From assembly GCA_041397305.1 (NCBI GenBank), contig JAWKWX010000003.1, positions 372,001 to 436,000 on the forward strand: a DNA stretch of 64,000 nt. Direction: 5' to 3'. Made by a program: the position numbers and the translations under genes. This DNA is from TMP-24 sp041397305. GTDB taxonomy: Bacteria > Pseudomonadota > Alphaproteobacteria > Rhodobacterales > Rhodobacteraceae. A model generated the notes under the pieces. It saw only the letters and a list, made by a program, of their open reading frames with translations, had not been told where the DNA came from and did not search any database. This document shows positions 24,852 to 33,565 of this stretch, piece by piece (position 1 is the stretch's first letter; each line of letters starts with the position of its first letter).

Positions 24852-25888
24852 CAGCGCACGGTAACCGCCACGCAGCGCCCCTCGGCGTTCAGCGCGGCGC
24901 AGAAACGGCGCGCCTCGTCGCGGTCGGCGAAACCCATCACACGGAGCCGGTAGAAGGTCTCGTCCCCGCGCGTCGCCGGTTCGATCACCCGCGCCTTGCC
25001 GTTGAAGAGCGCGCCGAACCGCGCGACCTCGGCGGCCCAGGCGGCCGTCGCCTCGGCCTCGGACGGGTAATCGCCGATCTGGGCCAGCGTGGTGCCGGCG
25101 GTGATGGCGGCGGGCGCGACATCCTCGACCGGGCGGTCGGCCGCCGCCGATACAAGCGTCACCTCCTGGCGCATCGGCACCAGCCCCGCGGGCTTCGCCA
25201 CCGGGATGAGCGATGCGGAGACGCCGGGGACCGACGGGTCGATCCCTTCTGCCGCCGTCCCGTCGAGCGGTTCGAATGCATTGGCCTCCATCAGTGCCGC
25301 CTCGATCGAGGCGACCTCGACCGAGCCTGCCTCGACGGTTTCCAGTTCCGGCGCGTCGATCGGTTCGGCCGCCTCTTCGGGCAGCGGCAGCTTCAGGCTG
25401 TCCGGCACGGCCTTCGCCGCTTCAAGCGACGGGCTCGGCCGTACCGTGCCGATATTCGGCCCCGGCACGGCATCGAGCGGGGCGAGCGGGGAACCGGCGG
25501 TGACCTGCAGCGCGTCCGAAGCGGTATCCTCGTCGCTGAGCGTCGCGGCGCGGGGCGCCAGAACCAGAAGATCGGCGGCAGCCTCCGCCTCGCCCTCGGC
25601 GGCGATCATGTTGACGGCAAGGCCCTGATGGTCCGCCAGCTCGCCGCCCGGATCCTCGGGCGCGACCCGTGCCGGGCCTTCCGGCGCCGCGATCACCGGA
25701 ACGCCATGGATCTGGCGCTGCGCGAGCTTGTAGCCCCAGACGACCACGCCCGCGATCAGCGCCACCGAGACGAGCCCGCCCACCGCGCGCACCATGGCGC
25801 CCGCGCGGCCCGGCACGGCTGTTCCCGGGTCCGTGGCATAGGCCGCGGGCGCCTCGGGATAGACCTCGTCTTCCTGCCAGACTGTCAT
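24851..25888 (-). CDS. SPOR domain-containing membrane protein
   Basis: 345 residues: cytoplasmic N-terminus, one helix (AVGGLVSVALIAGVVVWGYKL), a long acidic Ala/Pro/Glu-rich periplasmic linker, and a C-terminal SPOR domain (TTLAQIGDYPSEAEATAAWAAEVARF ... YRLRVMGFADRDEARRFCAALNAEGRCVAV). SPOR domains bind glycan strands stripped of peptides at the division site. The stop overlaps the nagZ start, so both are co-transcribed. The linker is low-complexity and probably disordered. Confidence 0.9.
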   Translation of the reverse strand: MTVWQEDEVYPEAPAAYATDPGTAVPGRAGAMVRAVGGLVSVALIAGVVVWGYKLAQRQIHGVPVIAAPEGPARVAPEDPGGELADHQGLAVNMIAAEGEAEAAADLLVLAPRAATLSDEDTASDALQVTAGSPLAPLDAVPGPNIGTVRPSPSLEAAKAVPDSLKLPLPEEAAEPIDAPELETVEAGSVEVASIEAALMEANAFEPLDGTAAEGIDPSVPGVSASLIPVAKPAGLVPMRQEVTLVSAAADRPVEDVAPAAITAGTTLAQIGDYPSEAEATAAWAAEVARFGALFNGKARVIEPATRGDETFYRLRVMGFADRDEARRFCAALNAEGRCVAVTVR

Positions 25889-25957
25889 CGCCGTCCTGTC
25901 ATCCGGCGCGCCCCGCCTCAGCGGGGCCGCCCTGCTCTGCCAGTGGGCGCTTCTTGA

Positions 25958-27706
25958 TCAGCGCATTTCCTCGACCGGCTTGACGCCCAAGATAGCAAGA
26001 CCCGCCGAAATGACAACGCCCGCCGCCCGCGCCAGCGCGATTTTCGACTGGGTGACAGCGACATTGCCCTCCTGCACGAACCTGAGCGACGTGTCGTCGT
26101 TGCCGCGGTTCCACAGCGAATGAAGCTCGGACGCAAGTTCATAGAGGTAGAAGGCGACGCGGTGCGGTTCCTGCCCCCTGGCGGCGATTTCCACAAGGCG
26201 CGGCCATTCGGCGATCTTCTTCGCAAGCCCGAGTTCCGCCTCATGCGCAAGCTTCGTCAGGTCCGCTCGGCCGAGCGTCGCATCGTCGGCCGCGATCCCC
26301 GCCTCGGCCGCCTTGCGCAGGACCGAACAGACGCGGGCATGGGCATATTGGACGTAGAAGACCGGATTGTCCTTCGACTGTTCCAGCACCTTGTCGAAAT
26401 CGAAATCCAGGGGCGCATCGTTCTTGCGCGTGAGCATCACGAAGCGCGTGACATCGGCGCCCGCCTGTTCGACGACATCACGAAGCGTGACAAACGTCCC
26501 GGCGCGCTTCGACATCTTGAAGGGCTCGCCATTCTTGTAAAGCTTCACCAGCTGGATGAGCTTGACCTCCAGCGGCACCTTGCCGTTCGACAGCGCTGAC
26601 ACCACCGCCTTGAGCCGCTTCACATAACCGCCATGGTCGGCCCCGAGGACGTCGATCAGCTGATCGAAACCGCGCGTCACCTTGTCGTAGTGATAAGCGA
26701 TGTCGGGGGCGAAATAGGTCCAGTTGCCGTCCGACTTCTGCACCGGCCGGTCGACATCGTCGCCATGTGCGGTCGACCGGAAGAGCGTCTGCTCGCGCTC
26801 TTCCCAATCCTCCGGCAGCTTGCCCTTCGGGGGTTCCAGCACGCCTTCGTAGATCAGGCCCATGTCGCGCAGCGTCTGGATCGCGCTTTCGATCTTGCCG
26901 GTGCCGTAAAGCGCCTTTTCCGAGGAATAGACATCCATCTTCACGCCGAGCGAGGCCAGATCCTCGCGGATCATCGCCATCATCCGCTCGGTCGCGAATT
27001 CGCGCACCTCGGCCAGCCAGTATTGCTCGCCCTTGTCCAGAAGCGTGGCGCCGTATTTCTCTTTCAGCGCCTCGCCCACGGGGATGAGATAGTCGCCCGG
27101 GTAAAGACCCTCGCGGATTTCCGGTTCCAGCCCGTGCGCCTCGCGGTAGCGCTCATAGGCCGAGCGCGCCAGAACATCGACCTGCGCGCCGCCGTCGTTG
27201 ATGTAATATTCGCGCGTGACCTCATGGCCCGCGAAGGCCAGAAGCGCCGCCAGCGCATCGCCGAAGACCGCGCCGCGCACATGGCCCACATGCATCGGTC
27301 CGGTGGGGTTGGCAGAGACGAATTCCACGTTCACCCGGCTGCCGCGCCCGAGGTCGGAGCGGCCGTAGTCCTTGCCCGCCTGCAGCACCTGGCACACCAG
27401 CCCCTGCCAGACCACCGGCGCAAGACGCAGGTTCAGAAAGCCCGGGCCCGCGACCTCTGCCAGCGTCACACGTGGATCGGCTGCAAGCTTCACGGCAAGC
27501 GCCTCGGCGATCGTCCGGGGATTCTGACCCGCAGGCTTCGCCAGCACCATCGCGGCATTGGTTGCCATGTCGCCATGCGCGGCATCGCGCGGCGGCTCGA
27601 CCGCGACAGCGGTGAAATCCAGACCGTCAGGCAGCGCGCCTTCGGCGGTCAGCGCCGTCAGGCTCTCGATCACCAGCGCGCGGATATCGGAAAACAGGTT
27701 CATCAC
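25958..27706 (-). CDS. argS: Arginyl-tRNA synthetase
   Basis: Class I synthetase, 582 residues. Motifs: VEFVSANPTGPMHVGHVRGAVFGDALA contains the HIGH-type HVGH, and FKMSKRAGTFVTLRDVV the KMSKS-type loop. The N-terminal Add-1 domain and the C-terminal DALR anticodon domain (VQYAHARVCSVLRKA ... KIALARAAGVVISAGLAILGVKPVEEM) are complete. About 70 bases separate it from the SPOR gene downstream. Start MMNLFSDIRALVIE at 27706. Confidence 0.96.
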   Translation of the reverse strand: MMNLFSDIRALVIESLTALTAEGALPDGLDFTAVAVEPPRDAAHGDMATNAAMVLAKPAGQNPRTIAEALAVKLAADPRVTLAEVAGPGFLNLRLAPVVWQGLVCQVLQAGKDYGRSDLGRGSRVNVEFVSANPTGPMHVGHVRGAVFGDALAALLAFAGHEVTREYYINDGGAQVDVLARSAYERYREAHGLEPEIREGLYPGDYLIPVGEALKEKYGATLLDKGEQYWLAEVREFATERMMAMIREDLASLGVKMDVYSSEKALYGTGKIESAIQTLRDMGLIYEGVLEPPKGKLPEDWEEREQTLFRSTAHGDDVDRPVQKSDGNWTYFAPDIAYHYDKVTRGFDQLIDVLGADHGGYVKRLKAVVSALSNGKVPLEVKLIQLVKLYKNGEPFKMSKRAGTFVTLRDVVEQAGADVTRFVMLTRKNDAPLDFDFDKVLEQSKDNPVFYVQYAHARVCSVLRKAAEAGIAADDATLGRADLTKLAHEAELGLAKKIAEWPRLVEIAARGQEPHRVAFYLYELASELHSLWNRGNDDTSLRFVQEGNVAVTQSKIALARAAGVVISAGLAILGVKPVEEMR

Positions 27707-27797
27707 TTTCCCCTTTGATCAAGGCGGGGATGCCAGAGCGGCCGGATGGCGTCAATGGCGGCATGGAAGAAGGGGGGCGCTGCCCCCCTGACCCCCC

Positions 27798-27850
27798 GAG
27801 GTATTTCAGCCAAGATGAAAGCACATGCCTCATCTTGGCCCAAATACCTC
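27798..27850. repeat. Inverted pair of the GAGGTATTT..CCAAGATGAA intergenic element
   Basis: GAGGTATTTCAGCCAAGATGAAA (27798-27820) is followed by its inverted counterpart CCTCATCTTGGCCCAAATACCTC (27828-27850). Together they fold into one long stem with short mismatches. A single copy occurs at 20923-20948 and a diverged one at 36381-36415. All three lie at operon 3' ends; here it follows the polyamine ABC operon and precedes argS, and is preceded by G/C runs that form their own hairpin. Confidence 0.6.
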
Positions 27851-27870
27851 CGCCGGAGGCATTGAAGTTG

Positions 27871-28962
27871 CTAGCGGAACAGCACCAGCGCCGAAGGGCT
27901 CCAGGCGACGCGGGCCTTGTCGCCCCGGTCGAGAACCGGGCGGCCGGGCACGTTGCGCATGGAAAGCCGCACCGGCTCGTCCACGCCATCGAGCTTCACG
28001 TCGTAATAGGTCATGTCGCCGTAATAGACGACCTCCTCGATGGTTCCGCTGGCTTCGCGGTCGGTGGCGCTCTGGCCTTCGTAGAGGAGGGTCAGGGTCT
28101 CGGGCCGGAAGCCGACCGACGGCTCCTCGCCCCGGTTGCCGCCCGGTGCCTGTTTGGCCGAGATATGGCAGCGGCCAAGGCCTTGCACATCCACATCGAT
28201 CTCGCCGTTGGCCTCGCCCGCGACCCGCGCCGACAGGAAATTCATGTGACCGATGAAATCCGCCACCCGGCGCGAGTTCGGCAGGCGGTAAAGCGTCTCG
28301 GGATCGGCGAGCTGGGCGATCTCGCCCTCGAACATCACCGCGATCCGGTCGGACATGACGAGCGCCTCTTCCTGGTCATGCGTGACGAGGATGAAGGTGA
28401 TGCCGACCTGGCGCTGCAGCTTGATCAGTTCGACCTGCATGTTCTCGCGCATCTTCTTGTCGAGCGCGGAGAGCGGTTCGTCGAGAAGCAGGACCTGCGG
28501 CTTCAGGATCAGCGCGCGGGCCAGTGCCACGCGCTGGCGCTGGCCACCCGAAAGGGCATGCGCGGCGCGGGTGCCGAAGCCCTTGAGGCCGACCATTTCC
28601 AGCGCCTCGGCCACCGCCTTGTCCTTCTCGGCCTTCGGGCGCGGGTCGCGGCGGAGGCCGAAGCCCACGTTCTGCTCGACCGTCAGATGCGGGAAGATCG
28701 CATAGGACTGGAACACCATGTTGGTCGGCCGCTTGTTGGCGGGCACGCCCTCCATATGCTTGCCGTCGATCATCACGACGCCCGAGGTGATGTCCTCGAA
28801 CCCGGCGATGGTGCGCAGAAGCGTGGTCTTGCCGCAGCCCGACGGCCCCAGAAGCGAGAAGAATTCCCCCGCCCTGATGTCGCAGGTGATGCTCCGCAGC
28901 GCGTGATAATCGCCGTAATATTTCTGGACATCTTGCAGATGGATCATAGCGTCTTTGCTCAC
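27871..28962 (-). CDS. potA: Spermidine/putrescine-type ABC transporter ATP-binding protein
   Basis: 363 residues. Walker A LLGPSGCGKTTLLRTIAGFED, signature HALSGGQRQRVALARALILKPQVLLLDEPLSALDKKMRENM with Walker B, switch LVTHDQEEALVMSDRIAVM, and a C-terminal TOBE domain (ISAKQAPGG..VGFRPETL..EVVYYGDMTYYDVKL). It powers import together with two PotB/PotC-like permeases encoded upstream. The exact substrate (polyamine, opine or similar) is not certain because no binding protein is adjacent. Confidence 0.9.
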   Translation of the reverse strand: MSKDAMIHLQDVQKYYGDYHALRSITCDIRAGEFFSLLGPSGCGKTTLLRTIAGFEDITSGVVMIDGKHMEGVPANKRPTNMVFQSYAIFPHLTVEQNVGFGLRRDPRPKAEKDKAVAEALEMVGLKGFGTRAAHALSGGQRQRVALARALILKPQVLLLDEPLSALDKKMRENMQVELIKLQRQVGITFILVTHDQEEALVMSDRIAVMFEGEIAQLADPETLYRLPNSRRVADFIGHMNFLSARVAGEANGEIDVDVQGLGRCHISAKQAPGGNRGEEPSVGFRPETLTLLYEGQSATDREASGTIEEVVYYGDMTYYDVKLDGVDEPVRLSMRNVPGRPVLDRGDKARVAWSPSALVLFR

Positions 28963-29771
28963 AGGAAGCCTCCGGAATCTTTGCCACCGGTCCTGGCGAC
29001 ACCACGGCGGCGGAAATATTCAGCGATGATGAGAAGCACGATGGACACGGCCACGAGACAGGTCGCGACGGCCATGATCACCGGGATTTCCTTGGGGAAG
29101 CGAAGCTGCGAGTAGATATAGACCGGCAGCGTCGGCGAGGTGCCGCCGATGAAGGCGGCGAGGATGAATTCATCCATCGAGATCGTGAAGGAGATCAAGA
29201 GGGACGAGACGATGCCGGGCAGCACCAGCGGCAGGATGATCAGCCGGAAGGTCGAGAATTTCCCCTCGCCGAGGTCGTAGGCCGCCTCTTCCAGCGACTT
29301 GTCGAGGCTCTGGAAGGCCGCCGACAGGATGGCGATGGCGAAGGGCGTACAGATCAGCGTATGGCCGAGGATGATCGTCGTGAGGCCGAGGCCGATCCCC
29401 AGCTGCAGCAGGATCACCAGGATCGCCATGGCGACGATGATTTCCGGCAGCACCAGCGGCAGCATGATCATCGCCATGATCGCGCCCTTGCCCTTGAACT
29501 CGAACCTCGTCGAGGCGCGGGCGGCGAAGATCGCGAGGGTGGTGGCGAGGATCGCGGTGGAGGAGGCGACGATCAGCGAATTGATCACCGCCTGATGCAG
29601 TTGCCCCTTCTCGGCCATCACTTCGAACCATTTGGTGGTGAAGCCCTTCAGCGGGAAGGCGATGATCGTGCCGTCGTTGAAGGAAAAGATCGGCAGTAGG
29701 AAGATCGGCGCATAGAGGAACGCGAGATAGAGGATGGCATAGAGCCGGAGACCGTTGCCTTGCGACTTCAT
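28959..29771 (-). CDS. potC: Polyamine-type ABC transporter permease (PotC-like)
   Basis: 270 residues, six helices (YAILYLAFLYAPIFLLPIFSF first) and the EAA loop LEEAAYDLGEGKFSTFRLIILPLVLPG. This is the second permease of the complex. It overlaps potA by four bases and potB by four. The gene order potB-potC-potA on one strand is typical. No signal for a changed start; MKSQGNGLRLYAILY fits the family. Confidence 0.9.
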   Translation of the reverse strand: MKSQGNGLRLYAILYLAFLYAPIFLLPIFSFNDGTIIAFPLKGFTTKWFEVMAEKGQLHQAVINSLIVASSTAILATTLAIFAARASTRFEFKGKGAIMAMIMLPLVLPEIIVAMAILVILLQLGIGLGLTTIILGHTLICTPFAIAILSAAFQSLDKSLEEAAYDLGEGKFSTFRLIILPLVLPGIVSSLLISFTISMDEFILAAFIGGTSPTLPVYIYSQLRFPKEIPVIMAVATCLVAVSIVLLIIAEYFRRRGVARTGGKDSGGFL

Positions 29772-30661
29772 TTCTTCACCCTCAGGAAGCGCGCGTTCGC
29801 CAGAACGAAGACCGCCGAGATCACGCCGACGATCAGCATCGCCGACACCGCGACCGCGGAACCGAGCGGCATGTTGTCGATGGCGAGCAGCTGTTTCTGG
29901 ATGACGTTGGCGATCAGGGGGATCTTGCCGCCGCCGATGATGTCGGGCGTCACGTAATCGCCCACCGTCGGGATGAAGACGATGAGCACGGCGCCGACGA
30001 CGCCGGGCATGGCCAGCGGCAGCGTGACGCGCCAGAAGGTCATCAAGGCACTCTCGCCCAGGTCGCGGCCCGCTTCCAGAAGCGACCGGTCGATCTTTTC
30101 CAGCGCGACGAAGATCGGCAGGATCGCGAAGGGCGCATAGGCATGCGCGAGCGTCATCACGATGGCGCCGACATTCACGTTGATCCAGGTCAGCGGCTCG
30201 TCGATCAGGCCGATGCTCTTGAGGCCGGAGTTGACCACGCCGTTATAGCCGAGGATCACCTTCCACAGGAACACCCGCACGAGATACGAGGTCCAGAACG
30301 GGATCGTGATCAGGAAGAGCCAGAGCGATTTCCTGTTCGGCGCCACGTGGAAGGAAACGAAATAGGCGACCGGGAAGGCCAAGACCACGGTCGCGAGCGT
30401 GACCATGAACGACACAAACAGCGACCGCTGCATGATCGCCCGGTAGATAGGGTCGGTCCAGGCCTCGATATAGTTGTTCAGCGTGACCTGGTGGATGACT
30501 TCCCTGACCCCGGTTCCGTCGGTCTGGAACGACAGATAGACGACGGTCGCCAGCGGCGCGGCAAGAAGCAGAAGTGCGTAAAGCGCCGTCGGGCTGATCA
30601 GCACATAACCGTTGAACGCGGGCGAGCGGGTCAGGCGCCCCCAGTTTGATCGTTTTTCCAT
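29768..30661 (-). CDS. potB: Polyamine-type ABC transporter permease (PotB-like)
   Basis: 297 residues. Helices at SPTALYALLLLAAPLATVVYL, FVSFMVTLATVVLAFPVAYFV and others; EAA loop LLEAGRDLGESALMTFWRVTLPLAMPG. First gene of the potBCA transcript. The 170 bases upstream hold no binding-protein gene but do contain the AGATCGC/GCGATCT inverted repeat, a possible operator, and end at the regulator gene, which points the same way. Confidence 0.9.
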   Translation of the reverse strand: MEKRSNWGRLTRSPAFNGYVLISPTALYALLLLAAPLATVVYLSFQTDGTGVREVIHQVTLNNYIEAWTDPIYRAIMQRSLFVSFMVTLATVVLAFPVAYFVSFHVAPNRKSLWLFLITIPFWTSYLVRVFLWKVILGYNGVVNSGLKSIGLIDEPLTWINVNVGAIVMTLAHAYAPFAILPIFVALEKIDRSLLEAGRDLGESALMTFWRVTLPLAMPGVVGAVLIVFIPTVGDYVTPDIIGGGKIPLIANVIQKQLLAIDNMPLGSAVAVSAMLIVGVISAVFVLANARFLRVKK

Positions 30662-30710
30662 ATCCCCATCCCTGCGGGCGGCAGCCTTTTTGGCCGCCTG
30701 TCTTTCCCCT

Positions 30711-30733
30711 AGATCGCACAGGACGCGCGATCT
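30711..30733. promoter_or_regulatory. Candidate operator upstream of potBCA
   Basis: AGATCGC (30711-30717) and GCGATCT (30727-30733) form a 7-bp inverted repeat with a 9-base spacer, about 50 bases upstream of potB. A MocR regulator gene follows upstream. Nothing more specific can be said. Confidence 0.35.
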
Positions 30734-30831
30734 GGGAAGTTATTAGCACAGGCGGGGAAACGAGGCAAAAAATTTGATCATTTCTTTGGAACCACCGAAA
30801 CGGGGCGTTTTTGCAAGTTATTTCAGGCAGT

Positions 30832-32247
30832 TCAGACCGGCAGATCGTCCGGCGGGCTATCGAGCAACTGTGCCAGGCGGGCGATCGCGGCGGTGAAATC
30901 GGCCTCCGGTATCGCGCCCGCAAGCGCGATTCTCACCGCATTCGGCGCCCGGCCGTCGATCAGCGCATATTCATCGGCCGAGCGGATCAGGATGCCGTTG
31001 GCCTCTGCCTCGCGGGCGAAGGTCGAGGCGCGCCAGCCCTGCGGCATCGGAAGCCAGAGGAAACTGAGCCCCGGCTGCCAGCGCATTTCATGGCGGCCGA
31101 GCAGGTTCAGCGCAATCTCCTGACGGCGCGCGAAGGTGGCCTGGACCCGGTCCCGCAGCCGCGCGGCCTCGCCCGAGCGGAACAGCGCATAGGCAATGTC
31201 CGAGACCGGGCGCGGCAGGCCGAAATAGCTGTGCTGTGCCGCAAGTCGCGCCGCCTCGCCATGGCCCGTGGGACAGACGACGGCGCCGAAGCGCAGGCCG
31301 GCCGAGATGCTTTTCGACAGGCTGGTGATGTGCCAGGTCCGTTCCGGAGCCAGCGCGCGCAGCGACGGACCGCTGGCCGAGGCGACGGAATAGCAATTGT
31401 CCTCGACGATCTGCAGGTCGTGGCGGCGGGCGACGCGCACGATCTCTGCCCGGCGCTCCAGGCTCATCCGCGCGGTCGTGGGGTTCTGTGCCTCGGGTGT
31501 GATACATACAATCCGTCCGCCATGGCGGCGGCAGGCGGCATCCAGCGCCTCGGGCAGCATCCCCTCTTCGTCGAGTGTGACGGGGACAGCCTCCGCCCGG
31601 TTCAGGCGCGCCGCCCTGCGAAAGCCGGCATAGGCCAGCTCCTCGCAATAGATGTGCGGCCGCTCGCCCCTGAGGCAGCATTGCAAGGTGATGCCCAGCG
31701 CATTCTGGCCGCCGAGCGTCAGCGCGACTTCTTCCTCGCTGAAGGGCCCAAGCGCCTGATCGCCAAGCCAGTCGGCATAGGCCATGCGCAGCGGCACATC
31801 GCGGCGCAGCGACGGATATTCCAGATGATCCTGCCCCATCTGCCCGGCAATCTGCACCATTATCGCCGCAATCGCCGCCGTTTGCCCGACTTCGGGCAGT
31901 TGCGGCGAGCGCAGGTCGATCAGGTTGCTCGCGCTCATCCCCAACCGTTCGGCCTCGATTTCCTCGAAGATCGGCTGGGTCGGCCCGAGCCGCGGCGAGC
32001 GAGCGGCGACGAAGGTGCCGCGCCCGACCGTTGCCTCCAGAAGCCCCTCCTGGGTGACGATCTGATAGGCCCGCGCCACCGTGCCGGGGGTAATCGACAG
32101 TTGCCAGGCCAGTTCACGTACCGGTGGCAGGCGGGCACCTTCGGCAAGTGCGCCTGACCGCACCGCATCGCGCAGTGCATGGCACAGCGCCAGATACTTC
32201 GGCCCGTCGAACTGTGTCAGGTCCGGTCGCCAGATCTTGCTCATCAC
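30832..32247 (-). CDS. MocR/GntR-type PLP-dependent transcriptional regulator
   Basis: 471 residues. Residues 1-75 are a GntR winged helix (ALRDAVRSGALAEGARLPPVRELAWQLSITPGTVARAYQIVTQEGLLEATVGRGTFV). The rest is a fold-type I aminotransferase domain: LTLGGQNALGITLQCCLRGERPHI, VCITPEAQNPT, IVEDNCYS, and the PLP lysine in ITSLSKSISAGLRFGAVV. MocR proteins sense amino compounds and regulate adjacent operons, here plausibly the potBCA transporter. Direct repeats at 32286-32305 upstream fit a MocR operator. The effector is unknown. Confidence 0.92.
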   Translation of the reverse strand: MMSKIWRPDLTQFDGPKYLALCHALRDAVRSGALAEGARLPPVRELAWQLSITPGTVARAYQIVTQEGLLEATVGRGTFVAARSPRLGPTQPIFEEIEAERLGMSASNLIDLRSPQLPEVGQTAAIAAIMVQIAGQMGQDHLEYPSLRRDVPLRMAYADWLGDQALGPFSEEEVALTLGGQNALGITLQCCLRGERPHIYCEELAYAGFRRAARLNRAEAVPVTLDEEGMLPEALDAACRRHGGRIVCITPEAQNPTTARMSLERRAEIVRVARRHDLQIVEDNCYSVASASGPSLRALAPERTWHITSLSKSISAGLRFGAVVCPTGHGEAARLAAQHSYFGLPRPVSDIAYALFRSGEAARLRDRVQATFARRQEIALNLLGRHEMRWQPGLSFLWLPMPQGWRASTFAREAEANGILIRSADEYALIDGRAPNAVRIALAGAIPEADFTAAIARLAQLLDSPPDDLPV

Positions 32248-32285
32248 GATCCCTGATTGTCATGGTCACAATGTTTCACTGGCAC

Positions 32286-32305
32286 ATTGTAGCACGGAAT
32301 TGTAG
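32286..32305. promoter_or_regulatory. Direct-repeat candidate operator for the MocR regulator
   Basis: ATTGTAG occurs twice (32286-32292 and 32299-32305), 13 bases start to start, just upstream of the regulator. ACAATG and CATTGT nearby (32268-32273 and 32285-32290) add an inverted pair. MocR-type regulators usually bind short direct repeats. The region also serves the divergent DUF1127 gene. Confidence 0.45.
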
Positions 32306-32354
32306 TGTTTCAATGTCGATATGACAGATTTGTATCAACACAATAGGTGATGAC

Positions 32355-32567
32355 ATGACCAGCCTCAGCAAACCCGCCCTCCGCCCGATCGCTTCCGGCC
32401 GGCAGACCGGCCTCGTTGCGACGCTGAAATCGGTCGCCACCCTCTGGCGCACCCGCCGCCAGAGCCGCCGCGCGCTTCTGGTGCTCGACGACCATCTCCT
32501 GCGCGATATCGGCCTCGACGCCCATCGCGCCCATGACGAAGGCATAAGGCCCTTCTGGAAAGAGTGA
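32355..32567 (+). CDS. DUF1127 small protein
   Basis: 70 residues: MTSLSKPALRPIASGRQTGLVATLK, then WRTRRQSRRALLVLDDHLLRDIGLDAHRAHDE. The RxxRRxLxxLxDHLLRDIGL stretch is the DUF1127 (YjiS-like) signature, a basic helical RNA-binding domain found in small alphaproteobacterial regulators of phosphate and carbon metabolism. It is divergent from the MocR gene and closed by a strong terminator at 32620. GGTGATGAC ahead of the ATG is a fair ribosome site. Confidence 0.9.
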   Translation: MTSLSKPALRPIASGRQTGLVATLKSVATLWRTRRQSRRALLVLDDHLLRDIGLDAHRAHDEGIRPFWKE

Positions 32568-32619
32568 TCGTCGGCCCGCCCCACAGGCTTCGCTACCCCA
32601 GAGCTGAAGCCTCTTCCTC

Positions 32620-32645
32620 GGCCGGGCCCAGCCCGGCCTTTTTTT
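32620..32645 (+). terminator. Rho-independent terminator of the DUF1127 gene
   Basis: GGCCGGGC (32620-32627) pairs with GCCCGGCC (32631-32638) over a CCA loop, followed by a run of seven T (32639-32645). The next gene, phzF-like, starts only 12 bases later at 32657. Confidence 0.85.
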
Positions 32646-32656
32646 GCGAGAATCCC

Positions 32657-33466
32657 ATGCAAAGCTTCACCATGTATCAGGTCGATGCCTTCGCAAGCCG
32701 CCCCTTCGGCGGCAATCCGGCCGCGGTCCTTATCCTCGACCGGCCGATGGACGCGCGGCTGATGCAGGCCATTGCCGCCGAGAATGCCTTGTCCGAGACC
32801 GCCTTCGTGGTCCGGCGCGATGGCGCCAACGATATCCGCTGGTTCACGCCGAACCATGAGGCGGCCTTCTGCGGCCATGCCACGCTCGCCGCCGCCCATG
32901 TCCTCGCCTCTGCCTATGGCGCCGAGGGCGAGATGCGATTCGCGACCCGCGAGGTCGGCGAACTGACCGTCACGCGCGCACCGGACGGGCGTTACGCGCT
33001 CAACCTTCCCCGGCTCGACCCTTTCCCGGCCGAGCCGCCGGACGTCTTTCGGCGCATCTTCCCCGGCGGCTGGCGCGAGGCGGTCCGGAATTTCGAGAAC
33101 TGGTTCGTCGAGGTCGATGGCCCCGAATCTGTCGCAAACTTTCGGCCGCCCCTGCAGGTGATCGCCGAAATGGGCAAGGTCGGGCTTTGCATCACCGCGT
33201 CGGGTGGCCAGACACACACGGGCGTGCCGGTCGATTTCGTCTCGCGCTATTTCTGTCCGGGCGGCGGCATCGACGAAGATCCGGTTACCGGCTCGACCCA
33301 CGCGAGCCTCGCGCCCTTCTGGGCCGAAAGGCTGGGCCGCCGCGATCTCACTGCCTTTCAGGCCTCTCGCCGCGGCGGCGAGCTTGACGCGCGCGTCACC
33401 GACGACCGTGTCATTCTGGGCGGCGCGGCCGTCACCTTCATGAAGGCGCAGATCTTTCCGGCGTGA
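32657..33466 (+). CDS. PhzF-family isomerase/epimerase-like protein
   Basis: 269 residues from MQSFTMYQVDAFASRPFGGNPAAV. Typical PhzF features are PFGGNPAAV, ENALSETAFVV with the catalytic Glu position, DIRWFTPNHEAAFCGHATLAAAHVL, and SRYFCPGGGIDEDPVTGSTHASLAPFWAERLG. The family includes phenazine biosynthesis PhzF and many uncharacterised isomerases. No phenazine genes are nearby, so its substrate is unknown. The start lies right behind the DUF1127 terminator, so a promoter must overlap the terminator or read-through must occur. Confidence 0.88.
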   Translation: MQSFTMYQVDAFASRPFGGNPAAVLILDRPMDARLMQAIAAENALSETAFVVRRDGANDIRWFTPNHEAAFCGHATLAAAHVLASAYGAEGEMRFATREVGELTVTRAPDGRYALNLPRLDPFPAEPPDVFRRIFPGGWREAVRNFENWFVEVDGPESVANFRPPLQVIAEMGKVGLCITASGGQTHTGVPVDFVSRYFCPGGGIDEDPVTGSTHASLAPFWAERLGRRDLTAFQASRRGGELDARVTDDRVILGGAAVTFMKAQIFPA

Positions 33467-33512
33467 CCAGACCGGCATGGCCAGACCGGCATCACCAGGC
33501 CGCCGTGCAAGG

Positions 33513-33539
33513 AAAAACGGCCGCAATCGCTTGCGGCCG
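33513..33539 (-). terminator. Rho-independent terminator of rplM-rpsI
   Basis: On the minus strand, CGGCCGCAA and TTGCGGCCG (33518-33526 and 33531-33539) form a 9-bp stem with a 4-base loop, followed by TTTTT (plus-strand AAAAA 33513-33517). It lies after the rpsI stop at 33566. Confidence 0.85.
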
Positions 33540-33565
33540 CCTGTCTTGAAACCCGAAATGCCGGA

